Source: Galeruca laticollis (lineage: Eukaryota > Arthropoda > Insecta > Coleoptera > Chrysomelidae). From it: 64,000 nt of DNA. The DNA lies in assembly GCA_963921935.1 (NCBI GenBank), contig OY998180.1, positions 59,412,551-59,476,550 on the forward strand, written 5' to 3'. This document shows positions 34,437-45,429 of the stretch, piece by piece. Each line of letters opens with the position of its first letter. The first letter of the stretch is position 1. Below the pieces are notes generated by a model. It had not been told where the DNA came from. It was given only the letters and a program-made list of their open reading frames with translations, and did not search any database. The translations under genes were made by a program, and so were the position numbers.

Positions 34437-36482
34437 AGATATACTGGACTACTGATGTTATATTCCATTCCCAATACGTATGAAAATTTTCAATGTGCGA
34501 TCGAAGCAGGGAACAAATGACCTAATCCAGAGGGGTTAAAGATCAAACTACTTGACGAATTCAATTCAAGAAGAGAATCCCACAGTCATGAAGCAACACA
34601 AAATGTTCTATACACGAAGTTCAATACTATATGGTGTAAACACCGTAAACAGAATAGAAATTATGAACAAAAAGGTGAGAAGAATTACAAAAGCAACAGC
34701 AATAAATAAATAAAAATCCATTCAAAAGTGGACATAAAAGTTCAGATTGTAGATTGAGAGTTGAGAAAGAAAGACACAAAGCATCCAAGGCAGAAGTAGT
34801 TGAAGAAATATTCATGATTTCGGACGGTACAAATATAGCAGAAATACATTGGGTGCCGGGTGGAGCACACTACAAGATATGAATGGTGTTTAGATAGCGG
34901 TGCAACATCACATATGTGCAACGACAAATCAAAATTCACAAATTTTCATACGTTGAATAGTCAAAAGGTGTATTTGGCTATCAATAAAACAACGAATTTC
35001 ATTGGAACAGAAACTGACAAGATTACAGTCGATAATGGATCATCAGGATAAAGAATAATAAATTTGGAAAACACTCTGTTCGTACCTTAACTGAAAACAA
35101 ACTTTCGAAGTATCTAGAAGAACAACTACAAAATTCCTTAAAAATAATGCTGAAATTATTAATGAAAATCCAGCAAGTTTTTGAATCCGCTTCTACAGCA
35201 AAATCATCGACCCTCCGGGAAATTAAAAAATGTCATTATCTTAATGAAGAGCAATTGAAAATTATTAATTTGAATATTTTGGTAGCAGTTATGAAAGTCA
35301 ATCCTATAGAAAACCTGAATGAATGTGAAATTTCCATCAAAAGTAAGCAAGTAACGTCTCCGTTTCCTACTTCAGACTCCACAACGGACGGTGTATTAAA
35401 TCTCATACATTCCGGCTCCATGTATAATTAGTCTTTGGGAGGTGTACAGTACTCTAATACTTTTATAGATGACAAATCCAGAATGGTATAGGTAAATTTT
35501 CTCAAATCAAAAGGTGAAGTGAAAGAAGCATTTATAAAATTCAACAATTATGCAGATACAGAGACTGGAAGAGAAATAAAACCCTTGAGGACAGATAGTG
35601 ATCGAGAAAATTTTGGAAGTAACTGGAATAAAAGGGGAATATTCGACAACTTACACGCCTGAGCGAAACGGCGTCCCGCAGCGAATGAACCGTACCTAGT
35701 TGAAATGGCTCGGTGCGTGTTAGAACAATTTTTGGGCAGAGGCTCTATCAACTGGAGTCGATGCCTTTTTTCACATCGATGCTTTTCTCCAAGTTTAGGA
35801 AATAGTATTACACCCTATGAAATTTGGAATAAAAGGAACCAGTTTAATCCCATTTCAAAATTTTCGGCTCCAAAGCATTTGAATTGATTAAATGTCCAAT
35901 AACAAAATTTGAACAGAGATCAAGAAAATGCACATTCATAGGATATTCAACAGAATCGGAGGCCTATCGCTTAAGAGATCCGGAAAATAAGAAAATTATA
36001 ATTAGTAGAAATGTTGAATTTATTAAAAACGGAATTATAAAAGCTGAAAAGGAAGAAGATGCTGAAAGAAAAATGAAAAATTCTATATTCTTCGATATCC
36101 TTGAAGCAAAATAGACGATTTCTGAAACAGGAATTCGAGAATATAATAATTTAGATTAGGGATAAAACGACGAAGAGGAAGATTACAGAGTTATTGACAA
36201 TTTAGCAGTAACAGAAGAAATAAAAATCAATAATCCAGAAACATCTATCAGATGGGGACGAGACAGACCAAAGATATTGAGAAATGGTTCAAAAGGGGGC
36301 CAAAGAAAATATATAAAATGGTACGAAATATGGAAGATCAAGAGATCAAAATTATATCCGAAAAAATAGATAATCCTAATCTTGAAGAAGCTCTGAATAG
36401 GGAAAATTTCAGTGTATGGAAAGAGGCGATGAATGAGGAATTTCAGACCCTGGTAGAAAGTGAAGCACGGACTTTGAATTGA
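34437..36482 (+). pseudogene. Ty1/Copia retrotransposon remnant (gag to start of RT)
   Basis: Readable in order over several frames: gag end ('IPNTYENFQCAIEAGNK', about 34470), a zinc-knuckle edge ('GHKSSDCRLRVEKE', about 34730), protease ('WCLDSGATSHMCNDKS', 34884 onward), integrase core region ('NLIHSGSMYN', 'TFIDDKSRM', 'VEMARCVLEQFL', 'ITPYEIWNKRNQF'), a post-core part ('KCTFIGYSTESEAYRLRD') and the beginning of the RT ('NFSVWKEAMNEEFQTLVE', about 36405). It stops at 36482. At least six stops or shifts; no LTR found. The Polinton-like element lies 130 bp downstream. Confidence 0.8.
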
Positions 36483-36618
36483 ACACACCACTGAATTTAT
36501 GTTATGCTTCTTACTCCCACATCCTTAGCAGCGCTCCCACTTGCCCGTCAAGATCTTATGCTGCCAGAACCGCCTGTCATTTTACTTTCTATTTCTAGAT
36601 CCTTTACTTAAGCACATA

Positions 36619-36840
36619 AGTGGTGTAGCTAAGAGGGTTTCACTCCACTACTTCGAAGAAGGTTCGCTAGGCGACGGTGGCGCTGCGTTGGTGATGTCGG
36701 CGGTGTCGTCCATTTTTTATCCAGTCGGCCATTTTTTATCCGTCGGCCATTTTTTAACCGTCGGCCATTTTTTATCCAGTAGATTTCGCTAGATGGCGCG
36801 CTTCAATTTTGCAGATTTCTTTTTAGATGTCTGTCGTCCA
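36619..36840. repeat. Left end of Polinton inverted repeat, with CCATTTTTTATCC minirepeats
   Basis: Contains four to five copies of an 18-bp unit GTCGGCCATTTTTTATCC between 36707 and 36780; the right end (about 43975-44035) has only two or three. This difference shows the arms are separate sequences and not one read mirrored. Confidence 0.75.
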
Positions 36841-36887
36841 TTTTTTATCCGGTAAATTTGTGCATGACGTAACCGAAAAAAATTTTT

Positions 36888-36956
36888 GCCTCGAGTGAGA
36901 TTCGAACCCACAACCTCATCGTTCCCAGCCTACACCGCTACATGTATGCTATGAGG
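36888..36956 (-). repeat. tRNA-like sequence in left Polinton arm
   Basis: Minus strand contains 'GTGGGTTCGAATCTCAC', a good T-arm and B box with a 5-bp stem, an A-box-like 'TAGCGGTGTAGG', and CCTC/GAGG that could form part of an acceptor stem, followed by a T-run. Lacks clear D and anticodon stems. The same sequence occurs in the right arm. Confidence 0.45.
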
Positions 36957-37189
36957 ATTCCTACGTATAGTGTTTTTGAAATTTACCAGTATAAGATATT
37001 ATTTTGAAATCTCAAGGATTTTCACGTAGGTAATCATAGAAAAATCGCATATTATTTTTAGTGACATTCTCAAGGTTTTTGATTGGGACGTCTAAATTTC
37101 AGGATGAAAAGTGATGGCTTCGATCAACATACGAGTGTAAAAGTGTATTTTTATCTCAATATTATACAAAGCACCTCTGTGTATTTTCT

Positions 37190-37390
37190 TTATATACAGG
37201 GTGTAGTCATAAAAGTTGCAATTTTATACAGGGTGTAGTAAAAAAAGATGTGATGTTCATATATACAGAGTGTAGTCATAAAAGAAGCTATATATACAGT
37301 GCGTAGTCATAAAAAGAGGTGATTTTATACAGGGTGTAGTCATGAAGATACCGTATTTCTTTTTACACAGGTCGTAGTCATAAAGTATTT
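37190..37390. repeat. Tandem ~30-45 bp repeats in left Polinton arm
   Basis: About five imperfect copies of 'TATACAGGGTGTAGTCATAAAAG' with variable spacers. The right arm has a longer version (about 43265-43580). Confidence 0.85.
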
Positions 37391-37402
37391 TTTCATAAAT
37401 AC

Positions 37403-37452
37403 ACGGTCGACAACGACAACGTTGACGACAACGACAACGATAATGACAACAA
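37403..37452. repeat. (GACAAC)n-type short repeat
   Basis: CGACAA/CGATAA trinucleotide-hexanucleotide repeat; mirrored at about 43200-43255 in the right arm. Confidence 0.8.
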
Positions 37453-39114
37453 ATCCACTTTATTCGACAACAGAGGACACCTAAAGCTTTTGCATGCTTT
37501 GAGATTTGTTGCTCGTACAACTACATTATAGTGAAATATGCTGTGACTCATTATATTATTAGGCGGATAGCACACATCAGTAGTCTATCAGACAGATAGC
37601 AGAGGCGCAGCAGAAATGATAACAAACACACACCGGACTCACATCAGTTTGACAGTGCTAGTACAAACAAATTTTACTGCAACACTCGGTTTATATGAAT
37701 TATTTTCCAAGAAACCAACAAACAGAACACCATATTTACAGATAATGGAACATAGGGATTCCCGAGGACATCAAGCTTACAAAAAACATAGTATAAGATA
37801 AAACCATTATTTAAGAAAATAGGTCTCTGTAACATAGAGACATACCAGAGACAGATCGGAAACACCTCAGAGACAGACACATCAGAGACGTACCTTAGCA
37901 GAGGGACAGCAGACACACATCACAGGGTTAGCACACATACACCACAGAGGCACCAGACATGCACCACCGTTATACGTTTGACATTATTGGTATCAAACAG
38001 TACTCTTTGAAACAAAATATCAGGAATCCTGTATTTCCGAATTTCATTATGAATCACCCCAAATATTTAGAGGGACGTATGATACTGATGGCGATATTGA
38101 TAACCAACAAAAGAGCAACATATTTACAGATACTGACATTAACGGATATCTATCTTGATAGAAGAAAAAAAAATGCTTATGTGTATACGTGTGGGTTCTA
38201 TGTTAAAGAAGAAGATACCGGTGTTCTTCAAGATGACGATGACTTCAATTTTTTATAATCAAAAAATTTATGAAAATATTATCTGATTTGACTATAGGAT
38301 GGTTTCGACGTAATTTTTCATTTTTTCTTCAATGCTCCTTTGTAGGAACATGATAGAAGGGATAACAGACAGAAGTCTATTTGACAGTGCTAGTACTAAC
38401 AAATTTACTGGAACACTGGGTTTATATGAATTATTTTCCAAGGAACCAACAAAAGAGCAACATATTTGTTGATACTGATATTAACGGATATCCATCGTGA
38501 TAGAAAAGGACATCTAAGACATCAGGCTTGCCCCCAACTAAATTAATATAATTAAGCCGCTCTTCAAAAAGAATGCTATGCTAATAGAAAAATCTTGAAG
38601 CGATAATTTCACAACTTAGAGGTACAGTTTTATTGAATATTACTTTTCGTTAAAATAGCTATTCTGAAATATTGGTATAATTTGAAACGTTAATAATGAA
38701 CCACCGATTATTATACCAAAATGTGATAACACTTTCCACAACTTGATTATAAAAATAAGAATTTTACTAATGGAACCCACAAAATGGTATTCAAATATTG
38801 TGATTTGTCGGTATAAGAGAGAGAAATTACGGTTGACAGGCAGGTATGATTTTATGTGAAAAATAACAACGACATTCTCGGGGTTCAAATCACCTGCTGT
38901 GTGTTACATAAAATTATGTTCATAACAGTATACTAAGATTTCTTCAATACAGGATGTTAAAAATATATTTGCATCATTATTCTGCGGAGATATCTACGTA
39001 AATATACGAGGTATGTTATGATTAAAATTGATATATACATGTGGTGTTTGTAATCATTAAGCCTGTAGAAATATGTAGATATAAAAGTTAATGACACACA
39101 CACAGTTTAGTAGT

Positions 39115-40067
39115 AGTATTTTGATTGGGGCGTCCACGTAAATTATAACAAATATATGTCTGAATATGATACTGAGAAACCATCAACGTACATACTCTAT
39201 ACAGAAGCGAATAATTTGTATGAGGAGGCAATGTATGAACATTTACAGTACGATGACCTCGAAAATGATATTAAAAAATGATGTAGAGTTTATAAAATCC
39301 ATTACAGATGATTCTTCAGAAAGTTATATTCTCCAAGTTGATTTGACGTATCATATCAATTTGCATAATCTACATAAAGACTGTGCTCCGAAGACCGCAA
39401 ACCCCATGGCTCAAAAATTAGCAAAATTAATGACCACTGTACACGATTAAAAGAGTGTTATAAGTACTTTACATTATAGGAATTCAGAACATTTAGAACA
39501 TTGGTTGGTATTGAAAACAGTTCACAAAGTTTTGAAATTTAAACAATCCACATGTCTAAAACGATACATCGAATTAAACAATCAATTGAGGACTTAAGCT
39601 GTGAGCGACTTTGAAAAAAGATTTACGGATGAACAATGCTGTGTTTGAAAATGCAAGAAATGTATATGCAAACATAGAATTTGTATCTTCCCATGATGGT
39701 CGTTATGGTGCTAAAAATCTCATTTCTAGTCTGAGTTATCGCAATAGAACAATTTTCAATGATGATCTGACTCTAAGGACAATTAAAAAATCTGCATTTT
39801 CAATAAACCAATGTATATGTGGATATGGGAATTCTCGATATTTCCAAAACTGGAATGTACGGCTTTCACTATAATTTTATGCTTCCAACAATGGGAGTAG
39901 ACAATTGTAAGCTACTGTACACCGACACTAACAGTTTTGCTTACCAACTTACTTGTAACGATGCATATAAACTATTTAATTGACGCAAATATTGACCAAA
40001 TTTGATACATAAGACTACTACACTAATAATCCATACAATATACCTAGAGTTAATAAAAAGTATTATG
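39115..40067 (+). pseudogene. Family B DNA polymerase fragment, left Polinton arm
   Basis: Protein-primed type B polymerase (organellar and viral type), the replicase of Polintons. The N-terminal half is missing. Visible from about 39150: 'NKYMSEYDTEKPSTYI', motif A 'YTEANNLYE' (family: Asp where Glu stands), 'YILQVDLTYHINLHNLHKD', 'LKFKQSTCLKRYIELN', 'NRTIFNDDLTLRTIKKSA', and motif C 'LYTDTNSFAY', whose second Asp is Asn. Both catalytic changes make it dead, and there are several frameshifts. The C-terminus runs into the N gap. Confidence 0.8.
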
Positions 40068-40267
40068 NNNNNNNNNNNNNNNNNNNNNNNNNNNNNNNNN
40101 NNNNNNNNNNNNNNNNNNNNNNNNNNNNNNNNNNNNNNNNNNNNNNNNNNNNNNNNNNNNNNNNNNNNNNNNNNNNNNNNNNNNNNNNNNNNNNNNNNNN
40201 NNNNNNNNNNNNNNNNNNNNNNNNNNNNNNNNNNNNNNNNNNNNNNNNNNNNNNNNNNNNNNNNNNN
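40068..40267. other. Assembly gap, 200 N
   Basis: Exactly 200 N, a conventional placeholder for a gap of unknown size. It lies at the axis of the Polinton palindrome, so the centre of the element is unknown and could hold missing genes. Confidence 0.99.
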
Positions 40268-40284
40268 TAGTCATTCCTAAAAAT

Positions 40285-41540
40285 TATTCTATTCCCCACG
40301 GAAGTGTATCTAAAGAATTATGAAGTAATTTCCTTTTATCATCGTGAGGACTCAACGCGATTTTGGTTTGTTCAACACTATACACATTATGGGCAAAGGA
40401 ACGTATCGTATTTTGAGTAATTGTCATCTGTTTCCAATTTTTCATACAATCGACATAATCATCAAAAGTTATTTTTACTACACATTTTTTTAATACTCTT
40501 TAACGACTTTACCCCCACACTGAACTTTGTAACCGTACATTTTGGACCAACAAAATGTGTGATGATTTGTTTATTAGACTCATATTTCATTACGCATAAT
40601 ACTTTTTATTAACTCTAGGTATATTGTATGGATTATTAGTGTAGTAGTCTTATGTATCAAATTTGTCAATGTTTGCGTCAATTAAATGTTTATATGCATC
40701 GTTACAAGTAAGTTGGTAAGCAAAACTGTTAGTGTCGGTGTACAATAGCTTACAATTGTCTACTCCCATTGTTGGAAGCATAAAATTATAGTGAAAGCCG
40801 TACATTCCAGTTTTGGAAATATCGAGAATTTCCATATCCACATACATTGGTTTATTGAAAATGCAGATTTTCTAATTGTCCTTAGAGTCGGATCATCATT
40901 GAAAATTGTTCTATTGCGATAACGCAGACTAGAAATGAGATTTTTAGCACCATAACGACCATCATGGGAAGATACAAATTCTATGTTTGCATATACATTC
41001 CTTGCATTTTCAAACACAGCATTGTTCATCCGTAAATCTTTTTTCAAAGTCGCTCACAGCTTACGTCCTCAATTGATTGTTTAATTCGATGTATCGTTTT
41101 AGACATGTGGATTGTTTAAATTTCAAAACTTTGTGAACTTTTTTCAATACCAACCAATGTTCTAATGTCTGCTTTAAATTCCTATAATGTAAAGTACCTA
41201 TAACACTCTTTTAATCGTGTACAGTGATCATTAATTTTGCTAATTTTGAGCCGTGGGGTTTGCGGTGTTCGGAGCACAGTCTTTATGTAGATTATGCAAA
41301 TTGATATGATACGTGAAATCAACTTGGAGAATATAACTTTCTGTAGAATCATCTGTAATGGATTTTATAAACTCTACATCATTTTTCAATATAATTTTCG
41401 AGGTCATCGTACTGTAAATGTTCATACATTGCCTCCTCATACAAATTATCGCTTCTGTATAGAGTATGTACGTTGATGGTTTCTCAGTATCATATTCAGA
41501 CATATATTTGTTATAATTTACGTAGACACCCCAATCAAAA
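40285..41540 (-). pseudogene. Family B DNA polymerase fragment, right Polinton arm
   Basis: Inverted copy of the left-arm polymerase fragment, with the C-terminal region that the left arm loses in the gap: 'KKCVVKITFDDYVDCMKN' and 'VYSVEQTKIALSPHDDKR', ending near 'DTLPWGIE'. It shares with the left copy the changed motif C ('YTDTNSFAYQL') and a frameshift between motif A and 'VEFIKSITDDS', so these lesions predate the inverted duplication or were spread by gene conversion. It also has private lesions (for example one missing A at the motif A codons). Confidence 0.8.
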
Positions 41541-43264
41541 TACTACTACTAAACTGTGTGTGTGTCATTAACTTTCATATCTACATATTTCTACAGTCTT
41601 AATAATTACAAACACCCCATGTATATATCAATTTTAATCATAACATACCTCGTATATTTACGTAGATATCCCCGCAGAATATTGATACAAATATATTTTT
41701 AACATCGTGTATTGAAGAAATCTTAGTATACTGTTATGAACATAATTTTATGTAACACACAGCAGGTGATTTGAACCCCGAGAATGTCATTGTTATTTTT
41801 CACATAAAATCTTACCTGCCTGTCAACCGTAATTTCTCTCTCTTATACCGACAAATCTCAATATTTGAATAACATTTTGTGGGTTCCATTAGTAAAATTC
41901 TTATTTTTATAATCAAGTTGTGGAAAGTGTTATCACATTTTGGTATAATAATCGGTGGTTTATTATTAACGTTTCAAATTATACCAATATTTCAGAATAG
42001 CTATTTTAACGAAAAGTAATATTCAATAAAACTGTACCTCTAAGTTGTGAAATTATCGCTTCAAGATTTTTCTATTAGCATAGCATTCTTTTTGAAGAGC
42101 GGCTTAATTATATTAATTTAGTTGGGGGCAAGCCTGATGTCTTAGATGTCCTCTTCTATCACGATGGATATCCGTTAATACCAGTATCTACAAATATGTT
42201 GCTCTTTTGTCGGTTTCTTGGAAAATAATTCATATAAACCCAGTGTTGCAGTAAATTTGTTAGTACTAGCACTGTCAAATAGACTTCTGTGTCTGTTATC
42301 CCTTCTATCATGTTCCTACAAAGGAGCATTGAAGAAAAAATGAAAAATTACGTCGAAACCATCCTATAGTCAAATCAGATAATGTTTTCATAAATTTTTT
42401 GATTATAAAAAATTGAAGTCATCGTCATCTTGAAGAACACCGGTATCTTCTTCTTTAACATAGAACTCACACGTATACACATAAGCATTTTTTTTCTTCT
42501 ATCACGATGGATATCCGTTAATGCCAGTATCTGTAAATATGTTGCTCTTTTGTTGGTTAATAATATCGCCATCAGTATCATACGTCCCTCTAAACATTTG
42601 GGGTGATTCATTATGAAATTCGGAAATACAGGATTCCTGATATTTTGTTTCAAAGAGTACTGTTTGATACCAAAAATGTCAAACGTATAACGGTGGTGCA
42701 TGTCTGGTGCCTCTGTGGTGTATATGTGCTAACACTGTGATGTGTGGCTGCTGTCCCTCTGCTAAGGTACGTCTCTGATGTGTCTGTCTCTGAGGTGTTT
42801 CCGATGTGTCTCTGGTATGTCTCTATGTTACAGCAACCTATTTTCTTGAATAATGGTTTTATCTTATACTATGTTTTTTGTAAGCTTGATGTCCTCGGGA
42901 ATCCCTATGTTCCATTATCTGTAAATATGGTGTTCAGTTTGTTGGTTTCTTGGAAAATAATTCATATAACCGAGTGTTGCAGTAAAGTTTGTTTGTACTA
43001 GCACTGTCAAACTGATGTGAGTCCGGTGTGTGTTTGTTATCCTTTCTGCTGCGCCTCTGCTATCTGTCTGATAGACTGCTGATGTGTGTTATCCGCCTAA
43101 TATTATAATGAGTCACAGCATATTCTACTATAATGTAGTTGTACGAGCAACAAATCTCAAAGCATGCAAAAGCTTTAGGTGTCCTCTGTTGTCGAATAAA
43201 GTGGATTTGTTGTCATTATCGTTGTCGTTGTCGTTAACGTTGTCGTTGTCGACCATGTAGCATC

Positions 43265-43580
43265 TTTTATGAAAAAATACTTTATGACTACGACCTGTGT
43301 AAAAAGAAATACGGTATCTCTATGACTACACCCTGTATAAAATCACCTCTTTCTATGACTACGCACTGTATATATAGCTTCTTTTATGACTACACTCTGT
43401 ATATATGAACATCACATCTTTTTTGACTACACCCTGTATATAAAGACAAATGGCCTCTTTTATGATCACACCCTGTATAAAAAATGCTGTTTCTTTATGA
43501 CTATACTCTGTGTAAAATCACATCTTTTATTACTACACCCTGTATAAAATTGCATCTTTCATGACTACACCCTGTATATA
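43265..43580. repeat. Tandem ~30-45 bp repeats in right Polinton arm
   Basis: About eight imperfect copies of the reverse complement unit ('TTTTATGACTACACCCTGTATA'-like, given here in part), more than in the left arm. Confidence 0.85.
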
Positions 43581-43814
43581 AAGAAAATACACAAGGGTGC
43601 TTTGTATAATATTGAGATAAAAATACACTTTTACACTCGTATGTTGATCGAAGCCATCACTTTTCATTCTGAAATTTAAACGTCCCAATCAAAAACCTTG
43701 AGATTGTCACTAAAAATAATATGCGATTTTTCTATGATTACCTACGTGAAAATCCTTGAGATTTCAAAATAATATCTTATACTGGTAAATTTCAAAAACA
43801 CTATACGTAGGAAT

Positions 43815-43883
43815 CCTCATAGCATACATGTAGCGGTGTAGGCTGGGAACGATGAGGTTGTGGGTTCGAATCTCACTCGAAGC
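43815..43883 (+). repeat. tRNA-like sequence in right Polinton arm
   Basis: Inverted partner of 36888-36956 with the same B box; one acceptor-side base differs (CGAAGC against CGAGGC). Confidence 0.45.
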
Positions 43884-44120
43884 AAAAATTTTTTTCGGTT
43901 ACGTCATGCACAAATTTACCGGATAAAAATGGACGACAGACATCTAAAAAGAAATCTGCAAAATTGAAGCGCGCCATCTATCGAAATCTACTGGATAAAA
44001 AATGGCGCCTGGATAAAAAATGGACGACACCGCCGACAGCGCCAACACAACGCCAATGTCGCCTAGCGGACCTTTTTCGAAGTAGTGGAGTGAAACCCTT
44101 TTAGCTACACTACTCACATA

Positions 44121-45109
44121 CATAAATGTCAACTTTACACAAAATTTACTTACAACCATATACTGCACACCTTTTGACTCACATGTCTGGTACGCGTGCG
44201 CAGCAAAATTACCTGGTAATTTTCTGCTTTATATTCAATAAACTAAATCGTTATAAAATTTCAAGCTTACAGCACTGAGATTTTTTTGACTTTTATTCAC
44301 ATTTTCAAAAATATAGGGGCTGCTGATTTGCAGGGCTCAGGTCAACCAGGTTATGGTTATTATAATTAGCATGTTAAAAACTAAACAGATTTCGGAAACG
44401 GCTTGCATTTTTGTCAGATCTTGCGTTTTTCTGGCGATACAATGATTTCAAATTAATCACTCCGTAATTTTTCGTCTTTTACCAATGAATATTTGTTTCC
44501 TATATCTAAATACCATAATTTCGGAGATATCTTCAAATTTATATTAGTTCTGCCAAGGATATTTAACATTATTTTTCTAAATATCATTTATTTTTATAAT
44601 TTCAAATCATTTTCGACATGTGATTACATGGATTTCATACATCTGACTTTTTGTTAAGTCCATTAGAATTTCATACTTTTTCTTGTAAGATATGTATGGT
44701 ACATCTGATGCAAGGATAAAATGAAAGAGAATCAGAGATAATGGTTCCCTTAGAAAATGTTTGAGGAGTTTAGATATTGAATGGCCCTAAGGGTAGTATA
44801 GAGATTGACAGAAAAGATAGTAAAAGTAATGTATAGTTTAAATATGACTGTATTGTTGGATGCATTCTGTGAAACTATATTACATTACTAAAGGAAAAAA
44901 TAATCTAATGGCAATATAAATAGATAGATATTTCTTTATGGACAATTGATACATATAGACGTGTGGATAAAAATGGTTTTCACACGTCAACCTAGAATGC
45001 GTTCAGAAGTATGAAATGGATAGATGTATGAAATGGATGGATGTATGAAATAAATTGCTCTAATTCAAAAATAAATTTTTAATACTTAGAAATGATTTTA
45101 CTTTTTTTT
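44121..45109. other. AT-rich spacer
   Basis: No gene recognised. A 17-bp unit 'GGATGTATGAAAT'-like is repeated three times at about 45008-45055. Confidence 0.4.
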
Positions 45110-45425
45110 ATGTTACGGGACGCGCCCCGCTCCTGTGCCTTGTTACCTTGTGTTTCATTTCCTGCTAATACAGAACAAATTGGCGACGAGGATTTCGAGA
45201 AATCAATAGTCAGTAATATAGCAAATCAAATTATTATTTAACGTAAAAGAATTCGTAAAAGTTTTTCGACTGTTCAAAATAATGCCGATAAACCAAAGAC
45301 AAGAAGTTAGTGAAATAACGTCAGTTACGTGCCAAATATTCCAAGAATTCAAGATTAGACTTTCAACTCCTCAGCTTATTATAGCAAATATTCTAGTACC
45401 ATATTCTTCCATAAGATTGAAATAA
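45110..45425 (+). mobile_element. Ty3/Gypsy LTR end, primer-binding region and gag start (remnant)
   Basis: A GC-richer block ending '...CTAATACAGAACA' is followed by AATTGGCGACGAGGAT (about 45177-45192), a leader typical of Gypsy-type elements just after the LTR. A short frame from ATG 45282 ('MPINQRQEVSEITSV') to 45425 may be the start of gag. The outer LTR boundary and the rest of the element were not found. Confidence 0.5.
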
Positions 45426-45429
45426 CTGA

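Larger units (their letters stand above)
36619..44114. mobile_element. Polinton/Maverick-like palindromic element with 6-bp target duplication
   Basis: Ends: AGTGGTGTAGCTAAGAGGG at 36619 and, inverted, AGTAGTGTAGCTAAAAGGG at 44114. Both are flanked by CACATA (36613-36618 and 44115-44120), a 6-bp duplication as known for Polintons, whose ends also begin with AG. The whole element is two inverted arms of about 3.5 kb (36619-40067 and about 40600-44114, the right arm continuing to 40268), a few percent diverged and differing in tandem-repeat number, meeting at a 200-N gap. Each arm holds a dead family B DNA polymerase fragment pointing inward. No integrase, ATPase, protease or capsid gene is visible outside the gap. 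Polintons are related to DNA viruses; this copy is inactive. Confidence 0.75.

Noticed and set aside
40002..40299. ORFs across the N gap
   Set aside because: They consist of unknown residues.
36619..44114. The inverted arms as a simple assembly mirror artefact
   Set aside because: The arms differ in substitutions and repeat number, and an identical 6-bp duplication lies outside both ends.
36497..44273. A solo LTR split by the Polinton (TGTTATGCTTC... to ...AAGCTTACA)
   Set aside because: Only the TG and CA ends suggest it; there is no duplication, primer site or partner LTR.
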